From positions 1 to 64,000 of the forward strand of contig MPMT01000003.1 of assembly GCA_002238645.1 (NCBI GenBank): a stretch of 64,000 bases of DNA, written 5' to 3'. Origin of the DNA: Alphaproteobacteria bacterium bin52 (lineage in GTDB: Bacteria > Pseudomonadota > Alphaproteobacteria > Thalassobaculales > Thalassobaculaceae). The position numbers and the translations under genes were made by a program. Positions within the stretch are counted from its first letter, which is position 1. Each line of letters starts with the position of its first letter. Positions 54,409 to 62,985 of the stretch are shown here, piece after piece. The notes under the pieces were generated by a model. It made no database searches. It saw only the letters and a list, made by a program, of their open reading frames with translations, and was not told the origin of the DNA.

Positions 54409-55250
54409 GGCTCGCCTCCGAGTTCGGCCATCGCGCGCCGGTACACATCGTCCGGCACCATGGTGCTGTGCCACAGGTAGCTGTCCTCGGCAAACGAGGT
54501 CCCCTTGCCCTTGACGGTATGCGCGATGATCACCGTCGGCCGGCTGTCCGAGCAGGGCAGCGCGTCGAGCGCGGTCACGATGCGCTCCATGTCGTGTCCG
54601 TCGACTTCCCGAACCTCCCAGCCGAAAGCGGCCCACTTGTCGGCCAGGGGCTCGATACCCAGCATGGCGTCGACATGACCGCTCTGCTGGACCTTGTTGT
54701 AGTCCACGATCGCGGTCAGGGCGCTGGTCCCGTGATGGGCGGCCGCCATCGCCGCTTCCCAGTTCGACCCCTCCTGGAGTTCGCCATCGCCTATCATCAC
54801 CACGGTGCGAAAGTCCCGGCCCTGCAGCCGGGCACCGAGCGCCATTCCGAGCCCGACCGAGAGGCCGTGTCCGAGGCCCCCGGTACTCATCTCGACTCCC
54901 GCAAGGGTGATGTCGGGGTGCATGCCGAAGGGCGACTCGTACCCGTAGAATCGATCGAGAAGGCTCTCGTCGCAAAAACCGGCCCTGACCAGTACCGCCC
55001 CCAGTGCGGCATTGGCGTGCCCCTTCGACAGCACGAAACGGTCGCGGTCGGGCCAGTCCGGTTCATCGGGACGGACGCGGAGGAACCGGAAGTAGAGCGC
55101 CGCCAACAGGTCCGCAGCCGAAAGCGAACCGCCCATGTGTCCCGAACCGCCGGCCCGCAGCGCCCGCCAGATGTTGCGCCTGATCGCAAGCGCCTCCGCC
55201 TCCAGCCGGCGCAGCACCGCCTGCCTGTTGCTTGTCGGCATGGTCGTCAC
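54405..55250 (-). CDS. Transketolase-like protein, N-terminal (pyrophosphate-binding) subunit
   Basis: A 281-residue subunit that binds the TPP diphosphate through GDGELQEGSNWEAA and the Asn in DYNKVQQSGH about 25 residues later. SGHMGGSLSAADLL near 35-48 and LSKGHANAALG are family landmarks. GTG 55250 overlaps the GST stop (GTGA); an ATG at 55241 is the alternative, and neither has a strong ribosome binding site. It forms a split transketolase with the next gene. Confidence 0.9.
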   Translation of the reverse strand: MTTMPTSNRQAVLRRLEAEALAIRRNIWRALRAGGSGHMGGSLSAADLLAALYFRFLRVRPDEPDWPDRDRFVLSKGHANAALGAVLVRAGFCDESLLDRFYGYESPFGMHPDITLAGVEMSTGGLGHGLSVGLGMALGARLQGRDFRTVVMIGDGELQEGSNWEAAMAAAHHGTSALTAIVDYNKVQQSGHVDAMLGIEPLADKWAAFGWEVREVDGHDMERIVTALDALPCSDSRPTVIIAHTVKGKGTSFAEDSYLWHSTMVPDDVYRRAMAELGGEP

Positions 55251-55978
55251 GTCTGGTCGTCGGGGACCGGCAGCGCGCGCTGGTTGTACATGATGGCGCG
55301 CATCCGGGCCCGCTCCTCCTCGGTCAGGGTCGACGGGTCGACCGAAAGTCCGGACCCCGCCTCCATGCCTGACTTGACAGCGGGGCGCTCGCCGAGTTCC
55401 TCGAACCAGCGCCTGAAATAGCGGAATTCCCCGATGTCCTGCTGCTGGGACTTCCAGTTCACGCACCAGGGGTAACAGATCATGTCGGCGATCGTGTAGC
55501 TGTCACCGGCGACGTAGCGGTTGCGGTAGAGCTGGTTGTTGAGCACGCCGTAGAGGCGGTTCGCCTCGTCGGTGAACCGGCGTACCGCATAGGACTGGTC
55601 CCCGACGTCCTCGCCGAGGCGCAGGAAGTGGCCGCACTCGCCGAGCTTGGGGCCCTGGTTTGCCATCTGCCAGTTGACCCACTGGTTGACCGTATGCCGC
55701 CCGCGCAGGTCGGATGGCAGGAACCGGCCGGCCTTTTCGGCCAGGTAGAACATGATTGCGCCGGACTCGAAGATCGAGAGTGCCTGCCCGCCGTCCCCCG
55801 GCTCGGTGTCGACGATGGCCGGCATGCGGTGGTTCGGATTGATCTTCAGGAACTCGGGCGTGAACTGGTCGCCCTGTCCGATCCGCACCGGCTTGATGGT
55901 GTAGGGCATGCCCAGTTCCTCCAGAAGGATGGTGACCTTCTTGCCGTTAGGAGTGGGCCAGTAATAGAGATCGATCAT
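55247..55978 (-). CDS. Glutathione S-transferase family protein (Nu-class/YfcG-like)
   Basis: A 243-residue protein with a thioredoxin-fold N-terminal domain (1-85) and an all-helical C-terminal domain. PTPNGKK at 8-14 matches YfcG of E. coli, in which Thr9 and Asn11 bind glutathione and no catalytic Cys or Tyr is used; such proteins act as disulfide-bond reductases. NHRMPAIVD gives the cis-Pro, and FESGAIMFYLAEK the gamma-glutamyl site. It overlaps the transketolase gene and probably belongs to the same transcription unit. Confidence 0.9.
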   Translation of the reverse strand: MIDLYYWPTPNGKKVTILLEELGMPYTIKPVRIGQGDQFTPEFLKINPNHRMPAIVDTEPGDGGQALSIFESGAIMFYLAEKAGRFLPSDLRGRHTVNQWVNWQMANQGPKLGECGHFLRLGEDVGDQSYAVRRFTDEANRLYGVLNNQLYRNRYVAGDSYTIADMICYPWCVNWKSQQQDIGEFRYFRRWFEELGERPAVKSGMEAGSGLSVDPSTLTEEERARMRAIMYNQRALPVPDDQT

Positions 55979-56232
55979 CGAGGGTTTCCGCCGTGAATGA
56001 AGAAGAAAGGAACTTCGCGGGAATGCGTGCTCCAATTCCGGCCCCGGCCGGGGCTGCGCCCGGTCCCATATCATGTCGGGTCCGACGGTGTACACCGCCA
56101 CGCCCGCCCCGCGGAGGCGACGCGAGGCGCCTCTCTCACCGGGCGACGAACGGGTTTCACGAGCCATCCTTCACCAGGGCAGGCCGGGCACGACATCAGG
56201 CGAATGGCTCACAGGCCGCGAGAGGCAGGTGC

Positions 56233-56679
56233 ATGAGAATTGTAACGATAGGCTTTACCAGAAAGTCCGCACAACATTTCTTCCAGCTTCTTCGCGATGC
56301 CGGGATCACGCGCATCGTGGACGTCAGGCTTCACAACAATTCCCAGCTTGCGGGTTTCGCAAAGAGGGAAGACCTCGCCTGGCTCGCGAAGGAGTTGTGC
56401 GGCGTGGAATACGTGCACGAGCCTGCTCTGGCGCCAACGAAGGAACTGCTGGACGACTACAGGCGAAGGAGAATCAGTTGGGAGAGGTATGAAACCCGTT
56501 TCATTGATCTCATGAAGCAACGGCGAATTGAAACCACCTTGCCAAGGGAAACCGTGGCGAACAGTTGCCTTTTGTGCAGCGAGGACCAGCCGCATCGGTG
56601 CCACAGGCGGCTCGTCGCGGAGTACCTGAACGAGCACTGGGGCGGGCTGGAAGTCACGCATCTGGGCCTCAGGCGGTAA
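56233..56679 (+). CDS. DUF488 family protein
   Basis: A 148-residue protein of the DUF488 family. The N-terminal TIGFTRKSAQHFFQLL and VDVRLHNNSQLAGF (the family's VDVR-N/P-S block) and the C-terminal CLLCSEDQPHRCHRRLVAEYL match well. The last motif is thought to mark a nuclease or nucleic-acid-related fold, but the function is unproven. Codon use is visibly less GC-biased than its neighbours, suggesting transfer. ATG 56233 is used because conservation begins there; a longer in-frame extension is rejected. Confidence 0.85.
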   Translation: MRIVTIGFTRKSAQHFFQLLRDAGITRIVDVRLHNNSQLAGFAKREDLAWLAKELCGVEYVHEPALAPTKELLDDYRRRRISWERYETRFIDLMKQRRIETTLPRETVANSCLLCSEDQPHRCHRRLVAEYLNEHWGGLEVTHLGLRR

Positions 56680-57153
56680 CGCGCCGGAGAGCAGCAGTCC
56701 CGGGATCCGTGGCGCGGCGATGACCGTTCGGTCGGGTTGCACAGTAGGGGCCTGTCCAGTCGTCCCGCCGCTCGAGTGTGCCCACTGCCAGCTCCGGGGT
56801 CGTGGAGACGTGTGTGCACCCCCATTGGATCCCGAGTGTGCCCGACCGGATGTCAGCCCGATTGTGACGCGCATGATCCCGGTGCCCGCAGACAGCGGCG
56901 TGCCGTCAGTGTGGTGCGGACCATGCGGTTCGTGCGCGCGCCCTGGACGTGATCAGCGGGGAGCGGGCGGCAGTTGCTCCCGCTTTGCGCATTCCGGCGC
57001 GTGCGGACAGATCCGGGTTGCACTCGTTCGGGGCGCGCCGGCCGCATGTTGCAAAACCGGAACCTTCCCGTGATAGGCCCGCACGCGACTGCCCCGCGTG
57101 TGTTATATCCCGCGCACCGACAAACCGGCGAAGTGCGACGGAGGCGATGCGTG
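56680..57153. other. 474-bp stretch without a recognised gene
   Basis: No convincing frame on either strand. Near the right end, TTATAT (about 57100) could serve as a -10 element for the following oxidoreductase, but a matching -35 is weak. No RNA gene or notable repeat was seen. Confidence 0.4.
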
Positions 57154-58074
57154 ATGAAGGCAGTCTTTCTTGATCGACAGGGTGGTCCGGAAGTCCTGGT
57201 CTACGGCGATCAGCCGGACCCGGTTCCCGGGCCAGGGATGGTCTGCGTCGATATCCATGCCGCCTCGGTCAATGCCGCCGACTGGAAGGTGCGTTCGGGC
57301 CAGTACGACGGTGGAACCATCGACCGGTTTCCATACATCCTCGGCCGCGATTTTTCAGGCGTGGTCAGCAAAGCGGGTGCTGATCTCTCGGTCGGTGAAG
57401 AGGTGTTCGGCGTGCTCGCCGCCGGTCAGGAAGGGACCTATGCCGAACGGGTCGCGGTACACGGCAGCATCATCGCCCGCAAGCCGCCGGAACTCTCTCA
57501 CCTGCAGGCCGCGGCCATTGCCCTGACCGGACTGACCGCCAAGATCGCGATCGAGGATACTCTGGAGCTTCAGTCGGGAGAGACCATCCTGGTCCAGGGC
57601 GGCGCCGGCGGCGTGGCCAGCATGGCGATCCAGATCGCCAGGCACCTCGGGGCCCGGGTGATCACCACTGCGAGCCCCGCCAACCACGATTACCTGGAAA
57701 CGCTCGGGGCCGACGAGATCATCGATTACACCAGTGTCGACTTCACCGAAGTGCTGAGTGGTGTCGACGCCGTGCTGGAGACGGTGGGCGACGATGTCGC
57801 CATGCGCTCGTTCGATGTCGTCGCACCGGGAGGACGGGCAGCCTTCATAGCCTCGGGCCCGCAGGCGCCGGCCTCGCCGCGGGCGGATGTCCGCTCGCTT
57901 CGGCCCGCTGTCGGCCGTGACCGGCCGCACCTCGAGCGGGTGCTGGAGCTTGTGGCGTGCGGTGCGGTTCGCGTTCCCGAAATCACCGAGTACCCGCTGG
58001 AACGCGCCCGGGACGCGCACAGGGTGAGCGAGGCGCGGCACCTGCGCGGCAAGCTGGTGTTCCGGGTGCAGTAG
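57154..58074 (+). CDS. NADP-dependent quinone oxidoreductase-like protein (MDR superfamily)
   Basis: A 306-residue zinc-free MDR protein. The N-terminal GroES-like domain (1-120) has ASVNAADWKVRSGQY and RDFSGVVSKAG; the Rossmann domain begins with VQGGAGGVASMAIQIAR near 145-161. No zinc ligands are seen, as usual for quinone or enoyl reductases of this group. ATG 57154 lies after GGAGG; the adjacent GTG at 57151 is possible. It converges with an alpha/beta hydrolase gene 8 bp away. Confidence 0.88.
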   Translation: MKAVFLDRQGGPEVLVYGDQPDPVPGPGMVCVDIHAASVNAADWKVRSGQYDGGTIDRFPYILGRDFSGVVSKAGADLSVGEEVFGVLAAGQEGTYAERVAVHGSIIARKPPELSHLQAAAIALTGLTAKIAIEDTLELQSGETILVQGGAGGVASMAIQIARHLGARVITTASPANHDYLETLGADEIIDYTSVDFTEVLSGVDAVLETVGDDVAMRSFDVVAPGGRAAFIASGPQAPASPRADVRSLRPAVGRDRPHLERVLELVACGAVRVPEITEYPLERARDAHRVSEARHLRGKLVFRVQ

Positions 58075-58082
58075 GGCGCGGC

Positions 58083-58772
58083 TCAGAATCCGGCGATCAG
58101 GTCCGCGAGATCCTCGGGACGGGTCAGCATCGGATAGTGGCCGGTATCGAGTTCATGCCAGCGGGCACCGAGCATGCGCGCGGTTCGCCGCTGGTGGCTC
58201 TCCGGCGGATTGACACTGTCCGTGCACCAGATGACGGCGGCATCCCACGACTGTGACCAGAACCGCTTCAGTTCCACGGGCTGGTTCATGCAGGCGCGCG
58301 GATGCAGCGTGTAGCGGGCGATGGCCCAGCTGCGCACCGGTTCTTCCAGGTCGGCGAACAGGCGCCCGGTCACGTCGGACCGCGGCGGGCCCGAGGCGAG
58401 CGGCGTGTCGATCGGGGTCCGACGCTGGACGATGTCGCCGATGCGTTCGCCGTCGAGCAGGGCAAGGGCATCGGCGAATACCAGGCGCTGCACTCGTTCG
58501 CGCGCCTGTTCGGCCGCGCGCGCCATCACCATCCCGCCGGAACTGGTGCCAACCATGATGGCGTCGGTGATGTCCTGGTAGAACATCAGTTCCGCAACCT
58601 CGTCGGCGTGGGTCTCGGTGGTGATGCCGGACCTCAGCTGGTGAGCGCGTTCCGCGCAGCCGTCGAGCGTCGGGGTGAAGACATCGTGACCGCGCCGGCG
58701 CAGGATCCGCGCGACCGGCTGCCAGATCCAGCCGCCCTGGTAGGCACCGTGAACGAGAATGATCTGTGCCAT
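58083..58772 (-). CDS. Alpha/beta hydrolase
   Basis: A 229-residue single-domain hydrolase of the esterase/hydroxynitrile lyase-like type. The oxyanion turn HGAYQGGW is at 8-15, the nucleophile Ser77 lies in GTSSG, and the catalytic His in DTGHYPM near 213. The cap is small. ATG 58772 overlaps the stop of the upstream dehydrogenase gene (TGATG), so they are co-translated. Substrate is unknown. Confidence 0.87.
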   Translation of the reverse strand: MAQIILVHGAYQGGWIWQPVARILRRRGHDVFTPTLDGCAERAHQLRSGITTETHADEVAELMFYQDITDAIMVGTSSGGMVMARAAEQARERVQRLVFADALALLDGERIGDIVQRRTPIDTPLASGPPRSDVTGRLFADLEEPVRSWAIARYTLHPRACMNQPVELKRFWSQSWDAAVIWCTDSVNPPESHQRRTARMLGARWHELDTGHYPMLTRPEDLADLIAGF

Positions 58773-59665
58773 CACCCGGGCCTCCCGACGATGTCCACCC
58801 CGGCGAGACGCTCGTAGATCCGGACCACGGCACTCGAATCGAGCTTGTTGAGCCCGGCGGCGCGCGCCATCTGGTACACCTGCTGGCTGACATTGGCCAT
58901 GAAGACCGGCACCCCGATCCGCTTGGCGTGGGCGGTGATCAGCTCCTGGTCCTTGTAGACGATGTCCACTGTCCCGCCCGGGGCGAAGTCGTCGTTGATG
59001 ATACGCGGAATCCTGAGGTCCGCGGCCGCACTTTGTCCGGAACTCTCCCGGATCACCCGGTACATGGTTTCAAGGTCAAGCCCGCTCTTGGCTCCGATTG
59101 CCAGTCCCTCGATCAGCGTGATGGTGTTGGTGATGCCGAGCATGTTGTTGACGAGCTTCATGACCAGGCCCTGTCCGGACGGGCCGACGTGGAATGCCGT
59201 GCGTCCGATGGCGTCAAAGATGTCCCGGCAGTCCTCGAAGTCCCGTTCGCTGCCGCCGACGATGACTGTGAGGTCACCTGCCTCGGCACGCCCGGTGCCG
59301 CCGCTGACCGGTGCGTCAAGCATGGTGATTCGCCGTTCGGCCAGACGGGCCGCCATCGCCAGGGCGGCGTCGGGATCGATGGTCGACATGCAGAGCACCA
59401 GGTGACCGGCCCCGGCACCCTGCATGATGCCATCCGGTCCGGTGATCACGTCCTCGGCCTGTTCCGTGGTCTCGACCATGCAGATCGTTCGGTTTGCCGC
59501 GGCGGCGACATCGCGCGCCGAGGCGGCGGCCCCGGCTCCCGCGGCGGTCAGCTCGCCGACACGCGCCCTGTCGATGTCGTGCACCACGAGGGGAACGTCC
59601 GCCCGAAGCAGGTTCAGTGCCATCGGGCGCCCCATGGCGCCCAGTCCGATGAAGCCGGTCTTCAT
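58772..59665 (-). CDS. Beta-hydroxyacid dehydrogenase (3-hydroxyisobutyrate dehydrogenase family)
   Basis: A 297-residue NAD(P)-dependent enzyme. FIGLGAMGRPMALNL at 5-19 is the dinucleotide motif with the family signature. DAPVSGGTGRAEAGDL is the substrate-binding region, and the catalytic Lys lies in GLVMKLVNNML near 170. Members reduce tartronate semialdehyde, succinate semialdehyde or methylmalonate semialdehyde. ATG 59665 is at the conserved start; the longer in-frame form is rejected. It is followed by the hydrolase with TGATG. Confidence 0.92.
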   Translation of the reverse strand: MKTGFIGLGAMGRPMALNLLRADVPLVVHDIDRARVGELTAAGAGAAASARDVAAAANRTICMVETTEQAEDVITGPDGIMQGAGAGHLVLCMSTIDPDAALAMAARLAERRITMLDAPVSGGTGRAEAGDLTVIVGGSERDFEDCRDIFDAIGRTAFHVGPSGQGLVMKLVNNMLGITNTITLIEGLAIGAKSGLDLETMYRVIRESSGQSAAADLRIPRIINDDFAPGGTVDIVYKDQELITAHAKRIGVPVFMANVSQQVYQMARAAGLNKLDSSAVVRIYERLAGVDIVGRPG

Positions 59666-59823
59666 GCGATCATGTCTCCCACCTGGTGCATCAGACCAGT
59701 CTATCCGGGCCCGGCAACCTGGCAAGGCGCACGCCGCCATGCGTCTTTCTCCCCGGCGCGATTCACTCGCAACGTCGAACTGTGGCAGACTGCTGCACGG
59801 TTCCCCGGGGCGCGGAGAGTGAC

Positions 59824-60729
59824 ATGCGCAATGCCGTGACGTTCTACAGCGAGGGCATGAAGCTCCAGGGTGACCTCTACCGACCGGTTGGCGCTGCGCC
59901 GGACGCGGGGCGGCCGGGAGTGGTGCTTTGCCACGGCTACACCGGTGTCAAGGATCTCTATCTGCCTGACAAGGCCGCGGCACTCGTCGCCGCCGGCTAC
60001 GTCGTGCTCGCCTTCGACTACAAGGGATGGGGGAGCAGCGAAGGCCAGCCGAGCAGGCTGGCGCCATGGAGCCGGGTCAACGACGTGATGGCCGCCGTCA
60101 CCTTCCTCGGCCTGCAGGACGGAGTGGACAGGCAACGGATTGGTCTCTACGGCACCAGCTACGGGTGCGCCACGGTGGTGGTGGCGGCAGCTCTCGACGA
60201 GCGTGTCGCCTGTGTGGTCGGTGTCGTCGGCATGGGGCACGGGGCGCGCTGGATGCGCAGCGTCAGGCGGCCCGACGAGTGGTTCGACCTGCTTGACCGC
60301 TCGGAACGCGACCGGGAACGCCGGGTGCGTACCGGGACATCGGAGTTTGTCGCCCGCGAGGAAATCCTGTTGCCCGATCGCCAGTCGGCCGCACTCGCCG
60401 CCGCGGCCCGGGCAGGCAACCCCGACGCCGTCGGTCGTATTCCGCTCGAGTTCATTGACGAAACCCTGATCTTCCACCCCGAGTGGTTCGTCGAGCACGT
60501 TGCGCCGCGTCCGTTGCTTCTGGTGGCGGCGGGTGATGATCGACTGGTCCCGCCGGAGGAAAGCCAGCACCTGTTCGATCTCGCCGGCGACCCGAAGAAG
60601 CTGGTGGTGATCCCCGGCACCGGTCACTACGAGGTCTACACCGGGCCGGCGCTCGAGCGGGTGATGGAGGAGACCGTCAGCTGGTACGATGCCTGGCTGC
60701 ACGGTGGAATTCAGGAGGATGGGAAGTGA
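59824..60729 (+). CDS. Alpha/beta hydrolase (dienelactone hydrolase-like)
   Basis: A 301-residue hydrolase. The oxyanion HGYTGVKDLYL is near 39-49; the nucleophile Ser lies in YGTSYGC near 113; the acid in AAGDDRLVPP near 240; and the base in GTGHYEVY near 265. A lid of about 60 residues, charged and helical, lies between the nucleophile and the acid. It has no signal peptide. The start follows GGAGAG. Its stop overlaps the next gene's ATG (TGATG), coupling it to the Grx-DinB protein. Confidence 0.88.
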   Translation: MRNAVTFYSEGMKLQGDLYRPVGAAPDAGRPGVVLCHGYTGVKDLYLPDKAAALVAAGYVVLAFDYKGWGSSEGQPSRLAPWSRVNDVMAAVTFLGLQDGVDRQRIGLYGTSYGCATVVVAAALDERVACVVGVVGMGHGARWMRSVRRPDEWFDLLDRSERDRERRVRTGTSEFVAREEILLPDRQSAALAAAARAGNPDAVGRIPLEFIDETLIFHPEWFVEHVAPRPLLLVAAGDDRLVPPEESQHLFDLAGDPKKLVVIPGTGHYEVYTGPALERVMEETVSWYDAWLHGGIQEDGK

Positions 60730-61529
60730 TGGAAGCCACATCGGTACGGCCGCCCCTGAAGGTGTACTGGCAGCCGGGGTGTTCCAGTTGCCTCAAGGTC
60801 AAGGAATTCCTGCTCGCCAACGGCCAGCAGTTCGAATCGGTCAACGTTCTGGCCGACGAGACCGGTTTCGAGGATCTCGCCAGGCTCGGGCTGCGCCTGG
60901 TGCCCATCGTGGCCAGGGGCGATGACTGGGCGAACGGGGCCGTGTTCCGCGATGTCGCCCGGGTCGCGGGCTTTGCTTACGGCGGCCACGTGATGCTGCC
61001 GCCCGGGGTGATGATGGAACGGCTGGACCGGATCCTGCATGCCGTCTGTCGCCATGTGGCCCAGATCCCCGAGCCGGAACTCGACACCATGCTGGCGGGG
61101 CGACCGCGCTCCTGGCGTCAGCTCGCCTACCATGTGATGAATATTCCCGAGGTGTTCCTCGATCGGGTCGAGCATGACGTGCCGTACACCTACGAGGCCC
61201 TGCTCAGCAACGTCCCGGACCACATTGCCAGTCGTGACGACCTGGTCGCGTACGGGGAGAGCGTGAGACAGCGTCTGTGGACCTGGTGGAAACGCGACGG
61301 TGTCGGCACCGATTTTTCCCAGCCCGGGCGCGTCTACTACGGCGACGTGGTTCTGCACGAGGTGCTGGAGCGGACCTGCTGGCATTCCGGTCAACACGCC
61401 CGGCAGCTGATGCTGGTCCTCGAGTCCCGGGGCATCGAACCGGATGGTCGGCTGACGGATGCCGATTTCGCCGGACTGCCGATGCCGGCCGAGGTCTGGG
61501 ACAACGAGATGCAGTTTGGCGAAGGCTGA
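60729..61529 (+). CDS. Glutaredoxin-DinB fusion protein
   Basis: A 266-residue protein with two domains. Residues 8-80 are glutaredoxin-like (WQPGCSSCLKVKEFL, Cys18 and Cys21, with a cis-Pro-like LVPI at 57-60). Residues 95-235 are DinB/YfiT-like, with His135 (LAYHVMNI) and the His219/His223 pair (WHSGQHARQL) that would bind a divalent metal. DinB-fold proteins include thiol S-transferases for bacillithiol and mycothiol; joined to a glutaredoxin domain, a thiol-transfer or thiol-dependent isomerase or hydrolase role is plausible. The start overlaps the upstream hydrolase stop by TGATG. The exact reaction is unknown. Confidence 0.85.
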   Translation: MEATSVRPPLKVYWQPGCSSCLKVKEFLLANGQQFESVNVLADETGFEDLARLGLRLVPIVARGDDWANGAVFRDVARVAGFAYGGHVMLPPGVMMERLDRILHAVCRHVAQIPEPELDTMLAGRPRSWRQLAYHVMNIPEVFLDRVEHDVPYTYEALLSNVPDHIASRDDLVAYGESVRQRLWTWWKRDGVGTDFSQPGRVYYGDVVLHEVLERTCWHSGQHARQLMLVLESRGIEPDGRLTDADFAGLPMPAEVWDNEMQFGEG

Positions 61530-61537
61530 GCGAAGAC

Positions 61538-62818
61538 TTATTGGGAACCGGGATCCTTGCGGGGCCCGGAATCGCCCCAGGCCCACAGGGCCAGCAGCGC
61601 GACAAACCCTTCGACGGAGATGATCGCGAGTGCGGCCGCGACGCCGAACTGCTCTGCCATCAGCCCGACATTGAAGAAACCGATTGGCCCGGTGCCGATG
61701 CACAGGGTCAGCATGCCGAGTACCCGGCTCCTGTACTCCGGCGGTGCGGCAAGGTAGGTCAGCGTGCCCTGCATTGCGGCGAAGCAGGCGCTGCCAAATC
61801 CGCTGACCACCAGGGCAAGCGCACAGCCGATGAAGGAGTGGTACGGCCCGCCGGCAACGAAGGCGAGAAGCGAGAGGTAGCCGATGGTGCCCAGGTAGAG
61901 GATCACGCCGCCCACGTAGATCCGGAGGAACTGCCCGGGCCGGGCATGAACCGCGATCAGCAGGGCGCCGACGAACGCGCCGAGCCCCTCCATGCTGGTG
62001 AGCAGACCGATCAGCAGCGGCGAGAGCCCGAGCTCCTCGCGGCCGAGGATCGGGATCATGGAGGTGAACGGAAACCCCCAGATGTTGAAGATGATGGTGA
62101 CGAGCAGGATCCGGCGCAGCCCGGCGTCGCCGAGGGCCAGCCGGACGCCACCTGAAAGATCGCGCAGGATCGATGGCATGGCCCCGATGCCCACGGTCCC
62201 GGGAATGTGCGCCAGCAGCACCAGCAACAGGCAGAGGACGTAGATCGCGGAACTGAGCGTGAAGATCCCGGACATGCCCAGGTACTGCAGGATGAACCCG
62301 CCGATCAGGGGTCCGAGCATCCTGGTCGCGTTGGACGTGGCCGAGTCGAGGCCCATGGCCGGTGAGATCAGTCCGGCCGAAAGGTCACCGAGTATCCGGC
62401 GGCGCAGGGGGATGTCGCTCGCCCAGAACAGGCCGCTCAGGAAGGAGGCGATCGCGATCATCGTGTAGGTGAGGATGCCGGCATCGGCCAGCAGCATCAT
62501 GGCCACCTGCAGCGCGGTGATCAGCGTCATCGCAACCGAAAGCAGGGTCTTGCGGTTGAGGTTCTCGGAGATGACGCCGATCAGCGGTCCGCACAGGGTG
62601 AGCGGCAACATCCACAACACGGGAATGCTCGCGACCAGCAGTGGCGAGCCGGTGATTTCCAGCGTGTAGACCCCGAACGCAAGCAGCTGGAACCAGCGCA
62701 CCACCCCCGTCAGGCCGCCGATCAGCCAGACGAACAGGAAATCCCTGTTGCCGAGCAGGCTTCGAATCGGTCGCGGCTCGTCGCGTTCGCCGACGGTGGG
62801 TGGGCTGTCGGCCGTCAC
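61538..62818 (-). CDS. MFS transporter
   Basis: A 426-residue protein with about 12 membrane segments. LLGNRDFLFVWLIGGLTGVVRWFQLLAFGVYTLEITGSP at the N-terminus and ISENLNRKTLLSVA (loop 2-3) fit the DHA3-type (MacB/TetV-like) MFS group, which often exports drugs or other small molecules. The first 20 residues are charged. It converges with the Grx-DinB gene, 8 bp apart, and is divergent from the HlyD-type gene. Confidence 0.87.
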   Translation of the reverse strand: MTADSPPTVGERDEPRPIRSLLGNRDFLFVWLIGGLTGVVRWFQLLAFGVYTLEITGSPLLVASIPVLWMLPLTLCGPLIGVISENLNRKTLLSVAMTLITALQVAMMLLADAGILTYTMIAIASFLSGLFWASDIPLRRRILGDLSAGLISPAMGLDSATSNATRMLGPLIGGFILQYLGMSGIFTLSSAIYVLCLLLVLLAHIPGTVGIGAMPSILRDLSGGVRLALGDAGLRRILLVTIIFNIWGFPFTSMIPILGREELGLSPLLIGLLTSMEGLGAFVGALLIAVHARPGQFLRIYVGGVILYLGTIGYLSLLAFVAGGPYHSFIGCALALVVSGFGSACFAAMQGTLTYLAAPPEYRSRVLGMLTLCIGTGPIGFFNVGLMAEQFGVAAALAIISVEGFVALLALWAWGDSGPRKDPGSQ

Positions 62819-62985
62819 TGTGCCCGATCCCCTGACGGCGTGGTCTGTTGAAGGTGACCGGGGTTGCTGCTAGCGTTTTCCGGCTGCGGGCTCCGGACTC
62901 CAGTCGCAGGAGGGGTCGGCACTGCGGTTCCGGTCCCGGAACCGGTGCCGTGCCCGCTGTCGTCGGTCAAATCCTCAGGGCAGGT

